Shown here: in pieces, positions 56,429 through 64,000 of the stretch
How positions within the stretch are numbered: position 1 is the stretch's first letter
How the letters are laid out: every line of letters starts with the position of its first letter
Source: Volvox africanus
Lineage: Eukaryota; Chlorophyta; Chlorophyceae; Chlamydomonadales; Volvocaceae
Length of the DNA stretch: 64,000 nt
Direction of reading: 5' to 3'
Assembly (NCBI GenBank): GCA_030268105.1
Contig: BSDZ01000004.1
Coordinates: forward strand, 4,079,001-4,143,000
The notes under the pieces: model-generated
What the model saw: the letters and a program-made list of their open reading frames with translations, nothing else
What the model was told of the DNA's origin: nothing
Database searches by the model: none
Program-made: the position numbers and the translations under genes

Positions 56429-59053
56429 TGCTACCGAGGGAGGCGATGGCCTCTGGCGCGCAAGGAGTCCCCTTGAGAAGGGGAGGGGAAAGCCTCCCGG
56501 GGAGGTGTGCATGTGTGTGTGTGTGTGCATGCCCCGGGATTGTGCTCTAGTAGAGTGGATGTGGGGGAAGGTATAGATCCTGAACTTTTGCTTTTGAAAT
56601 CGTGCAGATGGAGAGGGGTGCAGGATGGGCGCTGTACAGTGCGCCGCGGGACTGCAGGTACGATCTGAAGTATTACTGCTACAGCCGCCCCCACCACCCC
56701 TGGGAGAACGCGCTGCGTTGTTTTGTTGCATTGCAAGGATGTTGCTGTGAAGCCCAGGAAACTTGGCGTAACCCTGGCTTCAATGAAATGGCGACTGCTG
56801 TCGTCTACTTTTGCTACTGCTACTGCTGCTGTGATTGCTGTTGCTGCTACTGCGACTGCTATTTTGTTGCGTGATACTCATCATTTGGTCTGTTTGCTGT
56901 CCGCATGAGAACAGGTTTTCAGGCCTTCCTTTTGCGTGGTGGCTGAGTTTTGGCTCGGTATGTACGAAGTAACGAAAGACTACGGACGGCAATGACTTTG
57001 TGACTAATAAGTATGTATAGGGCTGACCCTTAGCTTAAACTTCTGCCTCATTCGCGGCAGGTGTTGTAATGCGACATATCCTGATATATGCGCGGGCGCA
57101 GGCTGCATGACACCCATCCAAGCATATATGGACCTCACCATCTGTTTCTGGGACTCGTTCCTTCCGCACTCCGCGCAGTCACACATGCACAGAAGCCGCA
57201 GCTCTCCAAAATAACTTTGAAGGTTGCGCATACAGCCTCGCCACCACCATCCGCCTAGCATGCAGCACTGTGTTCGCACACTATCTATTGCATGCACACT
57301 CTTTCCTCGTCACGCCATCTGGTATTTACCGTGGGTATGGGGCCTCGAAAACCCTCTGGCGCTCATGCAACCAGTGATACCGGCCGCTACAAGCTAGAAA
57401 TCCGACCCGTGCAGGCCTCAGCATAGCTTTCCTAAGCACTCCGGCCTCTGGCTTGACCATTGGTGAACTGCCGGTACCTGGATGCATGCCGGCAACTGCG
57501 TTGAGTATTTACAAAACTGAAGCTGTGTGTCTCCCTTAAGCTGCTCCTTGTTGACCGACACCTACCTGAGCCTGACGTGGGTGCTGCGTACAAGGCGGGA
57601 TGAGTGCAGGCGGGTCGTCTGTAGCGGGGGCTTGTGGGCGGGAAAGCCTTGTTAGGCACATTCGTGCCGCATGCCCGTGCTGCATGGCATTTCCCGAAGC
57701 GCAGCTTTTCACAAACTGCAGTTCACCAGTGAGAAGGACACGCAGTTGACTTGGCAGTCTAGCTGTCACACCCGAACAAAGCTAGGGTCAACATACGGCC
57801 CCAACAAAGCTCATCCTATCAACCACCAGCCGCGCCCCGCCGTCATAATGTTTCAACCAATGCAACAACACATATCCATGAGCGATTAGGCCGAAGTGGC
57901 CGTGCCGCGGAATTCCCTCGGCATGCGATTCCTGGCTAACTCCGTGTCATCTAGCCCCTCAGGCGCCCCATGCATCCGCATACACACAATCTCACGCACA
58001 AACTCTATACTGTCACCTTCACATACGAACCGGACATATGCATGAGAGCAGCGGAGAATAGCACACCAGACTATCAGCATTGCACGCGCAACATCCTACC
58101 TGCCCTATCTGTAGCCTGATAACGAACATCGTACGGCCGCCTCGGGTTCATGTGTTTCTCACCAACCGGGAAACATTCCAGGGTTTCGTCGGCCAGTTTA
58201 CACCTTTGACTTGTGCACGCGCAGAGGTCTCCCTTACCCCATCATAGGGCCCTTGGCGAACAGAACCCTGGTCGCGCCTCAAACTCCAGCACTCTCCGAT
58301 CGAGACACTTAACTACCACCCGTCAACAACTCAAAAAGTTATCCTCTTGCCTTTCAATCTCTAAAGGACCAAAAGCTTTCGCATATAGTTCTGTAATAGG
58401 ATACCTTGACGCATCCAAACGCCAAACGCCCGTGACTTCAATACACGTTGTGTAATAATATATTGTATATGTTGTACCATACCCGGCTAGATCAAAACAC
58501 ACACGCTTTCGCATAAACGCAACACGCTTTCAGTTTGTGGTATCAAGTAACCACCTCGCGGCAGTTACGAGCTATACCTAAATTTGCTCCGCCCGGAGCA
58601 GGAGCCGTTCGGCGCCCAACCCACACAGGAACGGCCCCATCTCGTTTCGTCCGCCTGTACGAAATCCTGGACGATCATTCCAGCAAATGTATGTGCAAAG
58701 GGCGCCATCATCCACTCAACCTCGTGGGTTTCAAGCCATTTTTACGCACCAGAAAGAGATTTGCATGAGTACACGAGATCTCGTTAGTTGCCCAATAGGA
58801 AGGGGCCAACCACCACAGGAACGCTCCCTCATAACCCGCGACGAGGTGGAAGAGGAAATGTCCACATGCAGCTCTCTCCGCCCCACCCTGCCGGGAAGTT
58901 CGATGTTCCGGATATCTAGCTATTTCTAACAGCTTTCCGCTACTTAGTGCCCCAAGTCTACATTTCTCGTCGCTGCAGGTAATTACGATTACCACTGCCT
59001 TTGCCCTTGCCACTGCTGCCAACGTGCACTACTGCTTGTGCTGTGTGGCTTGC
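56429..59053. other. Intergenic region between convergent genes
   Basis: Holds the 3' flanks of the coiled-coil gene (plus) and the lipase gene (minus). A TGTAA motif at 57065-57069 (plus) and a TTACA at about 58197-58201 (minus-strand TGTAA) could be polyadenylation signals, giving 3' UTRs of some 640 and 850 bases. There is also a TG run at 56508-56528 and a CTG/CTA triplet run at about 56812-56866. No supported gene. Confidence 0.45.
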
Positions 59054-59095
59054 CTACTGCCGCTCCTCCTGCTTGTGTTGCTGTTGTTGCTGTTG

Positions 59096-59126
<31 letters not shown>

Positions 59127-62100
59127 AGTTCTTGCTCTTGTACTCCGCCAAGTCCCAGCTCCCGCTCCCAGGCGTCCATCGCCGCCCGCTGCTGCTGCAG
59201 TTCCATCTGGGACAATACACTATCCAAAGCCGTCAAGTAGGCGGGGATGAGGTGGTCCGAGACCATGGTGCGGCAGAGCCGTACCCGTGAGTATGCTTGC
59301 GGATCCCGCACCTCATACATCACATGTGGTGACTGCGCCGCCGAGACGCGCGCCGCCATGGTGTCGATAGGAATCGTACAAGCAGCGGCACTGGTGGAGG
59401 TGCCGGCACCTCTGCCAGCACTGACACCAGCCCCGGTGCCCTGCACAGCCGCTGCCGTCACTGGCTGCAGCCCCAATGTTGCACTTCCTGGGAGGAGGTG
59501 CAGGATGCGGCCAGCTGGATATAATCGCCGCTTGTAAAGCCGCACCTCGTACTCCGATGCTGACCTCTCGAGGCGCCCGCCACTTATGGGGCTGTTGATG
59601 GTGCTGCCTCCCGGGCTCACGGGCATCTCGTCCTCCTCCTCGAGCCCACGGCCTAGCGCTTCATCCGAAGCCTCGCGCCCGATGACCCGTGGGTCAGACG
59701 TGCCATGACCCGCCGCCGCGGTCGTGGCGACACCGGCGCCCTCGCTGCCCTTAATACTTCGTACTCCTCGGATGGATGGCTTTACCGTGATGTCGTCGTC
59801 GCCGCCGCCGTCGACATGGCCCCTGCGCGGCTCCCGCCTGCGCAACGTCTCTTCCCCGTGCCGCCGTCGGGAGCGACTATTAGTCCTCGACCCCGCTCCT
59901 GATGCTGCTTCCGAGGCGGCGGCATCCGCTTCCCGTACCTCCCGCAGTACGTCCTCGGCAGCCAGAGTGTTCTTGTCCCGCAGCAGTGCTGTCGGCCCCT
60001 CCACCGCCTCTCGAGTGGCCTGGTTGGTGACGGCCGCAACTACTGCAGTGATGCCCGCCTGCAATGCAAAGTGCGCACGGCAGATTAGTGCAGGGGGGTG
60101 CAGGCCGGGCCGGGCCGGTCAGAACTATGCCGTACTGCCCAAATCAATATCAGGATTCCAGACGAGCGAACAATGCAATTATTTTGCGAGATTCATTGGA
60201 AATATTGCTAGTATCATGGGGTTTTTTGGGAGAGCACACATTGCAATGCACATCCACAGACGCCCACAACACACACACACACCAACATAAACCCACCTGC
60301 AGCTCTTGCTCACTGCCGGCCGTAGCGCCGGCTGATTGAGTTCCGCCGCCACCGCCTCCGCTGCCGCCGTCGCCTATACGACCGCCACCGCTTATACCGA
60401 TTCCACCATCCTCATCCTCATCTTCCCCATCGCCTGCATCTTCGCCATCGCTCTCGCCTTCGCTGCTCAACCCATCATCGTCCTCCCCATCCTCTTCCCC
60501 TCCCGCGCTGCTGCCGCGCTGCTCCACAGTCGACCGCCGCCGCCGCCTCTCCCGAGCTTCCCCCCCTTCATCGGGGTCGGACTCATCGTCAAACCCATCT
60601 GTGGCCGTCCCAGGAATCGGGTCGACCGGAACAGAGCACCAGGCAGAGGCAGGAGGTCAGCCAGCGGCAAGAAGGACCGAAGACAAGGCCCTCCAGACGG
60701 CGCACCCGGCAGTTTGGCGAAAGCGGCACGCAGGTATTGTGGCGCCACAAGATACGAGAGCTGAGGACTAAGGATGATAACGTGAGGACATGGATGCAGG
60801 CGACCGCCACCCACCAAGAAATCAATACTGCAGAGGTCTTGCAACGCAAGCAGCCATGCAGCTCATCCCTTTGACACGAGGACCCGGCCCCTACCCGCCC
60901 CGGATAAATCCCCCTCTGCCCAGATCCGACCCATAATCTCCGGACCTCCGCACCGCCCTAACTCTCACCGCCCACGTCCATTAGCAGGGCCCCCGACTCG
61001 GACTCCCCCGCCGTCGCTGCTGTCGGCCGCCCAGCACTCCCGACGCCACGAGCCACGCCCGGTCCCGACGCCGCTGAACCCAGAGCTGCAGGCCCGGCCG
61101 ATATGGCCCGCCTAGGTGCCGTGCAAGTAGTGAACAGCATGCCGCGCCACAGCCAGTCGCTGATTGCTCTTGTTGAAGCCGCCATGCCGCCACCCACCAC
61201 ACCCCCCAGCGGAGCTGCCGCTGCCTTTGCCTTCCCAGGGCTATCCGGGGCATCCATCCGGGGCGGCGTCATGGATCCAGTCCCTACGCAACCTCCGCCT
61301 CCACTGCAACCTTCCTGCTCGCACAACGTGCTGTAGCTGCCACTGACGGAGGCGGAACCTAGTCCTGCACCGTTTCCGGCAGCTCCAAAATCCATACCGA
61401 CGCTACCGATGGGTAGACACATGCCACCCCCACCGGCGCTGCCAACAGCTGCCAACCCCGCGGCTGACGTCGCCGTCGCCGCCGGTCCAGCGTTGCCATT
61501 AGGGTAGCTTCCGCCGCTGCAGCCCTCTTGTTGCTGGCTCTGGCCCCAGGGCCAAAACCGCCGGCGCAAGCTGTTGCCGTACACCATGGCGGTGGACACG
61601 CCGCCTGCACCCAGTGGCGCAGCGGTGGGGCCTGCAAGTAGGCTGTCAGTCGCCCGTGTCGAGCTGAGGCCCGCGCCACCGTTCCCTCCCGCACCCGCGG
61701 TGGCAGCAGGCCGCCGCCAGGGGTCTGCCACATCTAGAGCTTCCAAGCTGCGCCTGTGGACCGCTGGGTGCCGATGCTGAAGATGATTGTGAACGATTGC
61801 GGTACTGCCTACATGACCAAACTCTGGGGGCCCCACTCTATCTCCTGCTCCTGCTGTTGCAGCAGTTCCTGGGTCCAGCTCTGAAGGAAGGCTCTCCAGA
61901 AGCCCCAGCGCCTCCGCGAGCGCAGGCTCACTGGCGGGGCTGCCGCTGGAGTTTGCGGATTCCGGGGGGTTTAAGAGGGTGCGTAAGAGGGAGGATGCAG
62001 GCGGGGTGAATGAAATGGAAAGGAACAGGACCAAGCGCAGGCACCCTCATCAACGCGAAGCAGGGTGCGGTAAGTCTCTGCAGTGCATTACAGGAAGAAG

Positions 62101-64000
62101 GCACTGGGCAATACGGTACAAAAAAGCACGGCCCGCAGCGAGGTGACCGTGAACTTACCCCTGTTGCTGGTGATTGTGATGGTGGTGAGCCGAGACGGCG
62201 GAGTTGACTGCATATATGCAGCTCTGGATGGAACGCCGGGCAGCGGGCGACGGGGATGTCATGGTGGCTTACCAAATTGGATGCAACAAAACTAAAGCCG
62301 CCATGAATGAGCAGCGCCAGCGACTAGGATGGATCAGGTCCGCAGGGGTCAGCCGCATCGGTATTATGCGCGAGGACACGTGATCAGGTTGTGCGTCTCT
62401 GCGGGTAACACCCCTCCGGGTATGAATGACTTTGAGAACCTACAGGGCCTGCGCGCACGGCCACACACAGCCCATACCTGCAGCAATTGGATTTCTCCTC
62501 TCCCCCCCCCATTTGTGCGATACATGATGGGTCACCCGCAATGCGAAAACAACCCCGCCTACCTGCACCGCTTCTGCCATGGCCCGCTGGTCTACACCAC
62601 TTGCGCCACCACCGGCTCTTTGGTGGCCCACTGAGGCCATGGACTGAGTGCCCGGCGGCCGTGCTGGCCCCGGCCCCAACCCGGGCGGGCCCCACGTCTC
62701 CTGCATGTTTGCTGATGTGCTGTGGTGGGCTGTGCAGGCAGGGGATCTGCTGTGAGAGGAGCCCTCCAAGGCAGCTACTGCTGCCGTCGCGGCGGCGGCG
62801 GCAGCGGCGCCTCCACCAGCCCCTGCCGCTAGCAGTAGCTGCTCGTGCTGCTCCGCCATCGAGAGCTGCGCAAAGTTTAGTGCCGTGGGCGCCGAGGAGA
62901 TTATGGAACCCAGATTGCTGTTGAAAGCTGGGCCTCCTCCTGCTGCTGTCTCAACTGCCCCCGTGGCTTGGCCGAGGGCGGAGGTTGCCCGGCGGCGGAC
63001 TTTCCGGGTGGTCGTGGTCGTGTAGCAGGCCCTGCACGTAACACTGAAGGCACAGGTAAGACCCAGCGATCCAGCGAATCGCGAAACACCAATATCGATG
63101 TGCTCGCAGGACATAAAAATGCAGTCCTAAGTAGGCAAGGGAACTTAGCGGATCATATCAAAGGTGACCCTTGCGATGACGAGTAAATGTGAGCGCTGCA
63201 AGGAAACGAGCTAAAGCGACGCAAGAGAAAGAGACAGAGAGGGAGACCATGCACAGCGGTACTCAAAGAAGTGGGAGAACGAAAGCCACAGGCAAATAAA
63301 GTTGTACTGCACAGTCTGGTGCAAATCGGCCCTTCCAAGCCCTCCCTCCCTCTGCGCGCCAGTGCAACCCTGATCTCCAACGGCCCTTTGCTCTGCACCT
63401 GAAGGGCACCACAGCGGGCTGCAGAATGTTGCGGCTAGTCCACTGGGTTGCCGTGCCCACGCCACGAACACCTCCCTGCAGAGGCAATAAAGTGAGTTGC
63501 CCCTGTGAGCGTCTGAGTATTTCACGACGGTCCATATCGTTATAACGAGTGCAATAAGGGTTCAGATCACACATTTCGCGACAAAACAATGTAAATTGAT
63601 ATGTGGACTTAGATGAAGGCGGATTGACCAGACATTTCGGTGGCAAACAAGGAATTGCGGCCACGTTACATCAAACTTGGAGTGTGTCACCAGTGATCCG
63701 TCGCCAAACCACCGTCGGCCAATCCAACTCGTCCAAGACAAGTTCAATAAACCACATAAACGCACGGCACTTCACCTTGCCCTTACCCTTACTAACGAGG
63801 TGCGTTACTGCGTTCCTTACCTGCAGCGCTCGGATCACCCCGCTGCGCATGTCCCTGCTAAATTCGCTGAACCATGAGGACTGGGTCACATCCTCGCGCA
63901 GCTTATCCACTGATGCTGCGCAGAAGGTAGGCACGATGTCCGTACCGTTAATGATGGAGGTCACGTACTCGCGACACGCAGCCGCCAGCTCCAAAGTAAC
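59054..64000 (-). CDS. Class-3 lipase, diacylglycerol-lipase-like (5' part outside window)
   Basis: Exons on the minus strand: window edge (64000)-63821, 63475-63399, 63043-62563, 62223-62159, 61945-60976, 60760-60706, 60598-60297 and 60058-59054 (stop). They give 1044 visible residues with all phases consistent (0, 2, 0, 2, 0, 1, 0). The 60706-60760 exon is the least certain. The first visible exon reads ELAAACREYVTSIINGTDIVPTF, the strand and catalytic Asp region of Lipase_3 enzymes; the GXSXG Ser lies beyond the window. Some 650 residues of Ala/Gly/Ser-rich and then acidic low complexity follow. The last exon restores a lipase-family C-terminal strand pattern: YEVRLYKRRLYPAGRILHLL and MVSDHLIPAYLTAL, as in diacylglycerol lipases. 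It ends in a 16-Gln run. The likely role is hydrolysis of membrane or storage glycerolipids. Confidence 0.75.
59078..59125 (-). repeat. CAG/CAA repeat encoding 16 Gln
   Basis: Mixed CAG and CAA codons, seven pure CAG in a row at one end, near the C-terminus of the lipase frame. Mixed codons suggest selection for, or long tolerance of, the Gln run. Confidence 0.9.

Noticed and set aside
55434..56576. 380-codon Arg/Trp-rich plus-strand frame
   Set aside because: Entering this frame from exon 54556-55143 would break the reading phase; the acidic frame ending at 56428 fits phase 2 exactly.
59001..59290. Cys- and Leu-run frames on the plus strand
   Set aside because: Antisense of the poly-Gln codons of the lipase gene.
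60541..60600. Suspected frameshift in a C homopolymer of the lipase gene
   Set aside because: Counting the run gives seven bases, and with seven the acidic frame is continuous.
1..64000. CRISPR arrays, rRNA, prokaryotic operons, replication origins
   Set aside because: No regular spacer arrays, conserved rRNA strings or Shine-Dalgarno-led operons were found; the intron-rich genes exclude a prokaryotic source.

Overview
This is nuclear DNA of a green alga, most likely a volvocine or other chlorophycean relative of Chlamydomonas and Volvox. The genes are GC-rich and split by many introns with GTGAG/GTGGG/GTAAG-type donors and pyrimidine-CAG acceptors. Their proteins carry long Ala, Gly, Gln and acidic runs, and introns hold TG and trinucleotide microsatellites. 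The mobile elements (chromodomain Ty3/gypsy, tyrosine-recombinase elements, a PHD-finger gypsy element) also fit. No prokaryotic operon, CRISPR array, tRNA or rRNA gene was seen. The genus cannot be told from the sequence.

Layout. 1-2785 (-): 5' part of a six-exon gene of unknown function with a Lys/Glu-rich tail. 2786-5838: AT-richer spacer with an imperfect foldback repeat. 5839-8105 (-): four-exon gene for a predicted plastid membrane protein. It diverges from a fourteen-exon gene at 8597-16384 (+) for a large Ala-rich, probably organelle-targeted orphan. 17641-19802: inverted, broken copies of a DIRS/Kangaroo-like tyrosine-recombinase retroelement. 19803-37355: a nest of Ty3/gypsy chromoviruses with two LTR families. 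Element A (21960-27182) sits inside the 3' LTR of element B (27183-34512), and a solo LTR sits inside element A. Element B abuts a truncated element C (34513-37355). 37754-44868 (+): element D, a different gypsy-like element with a PHD finger after its integrase and a deleted reverse transcriptase.

46061-47900 (+): six-exon gene for a small Lys/Gly-rich protein. 47901-50714: low-GC, gene-poor stretch holding a decayed purL fragment (formylglycinamidine-ribonucleotide synthase). 50715-56428 (+): eight-exon gene for a 1024-residue coiled-coil protein with a very acidic tail. 59054-64000 (-): 3' part of a class-3 (diacylglycerol-lipase-like) lipase gene with long low-complexity inserts and a poly-Gln C-terminus.

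The host genes show no obvious shared pathway. The retroelement nest is the most informative part: two 5-bp target-site duplications give the order of insertion, and comparing copies reveals a conserved interrupted leader frame upstream of gag, an unusual zinc knuckle, and an in-frame protease-chromodomain fusion. Exon boundaries were set by hand from splice sites and reading-phase continuity; every multi-exon model below stays in frame throughout.
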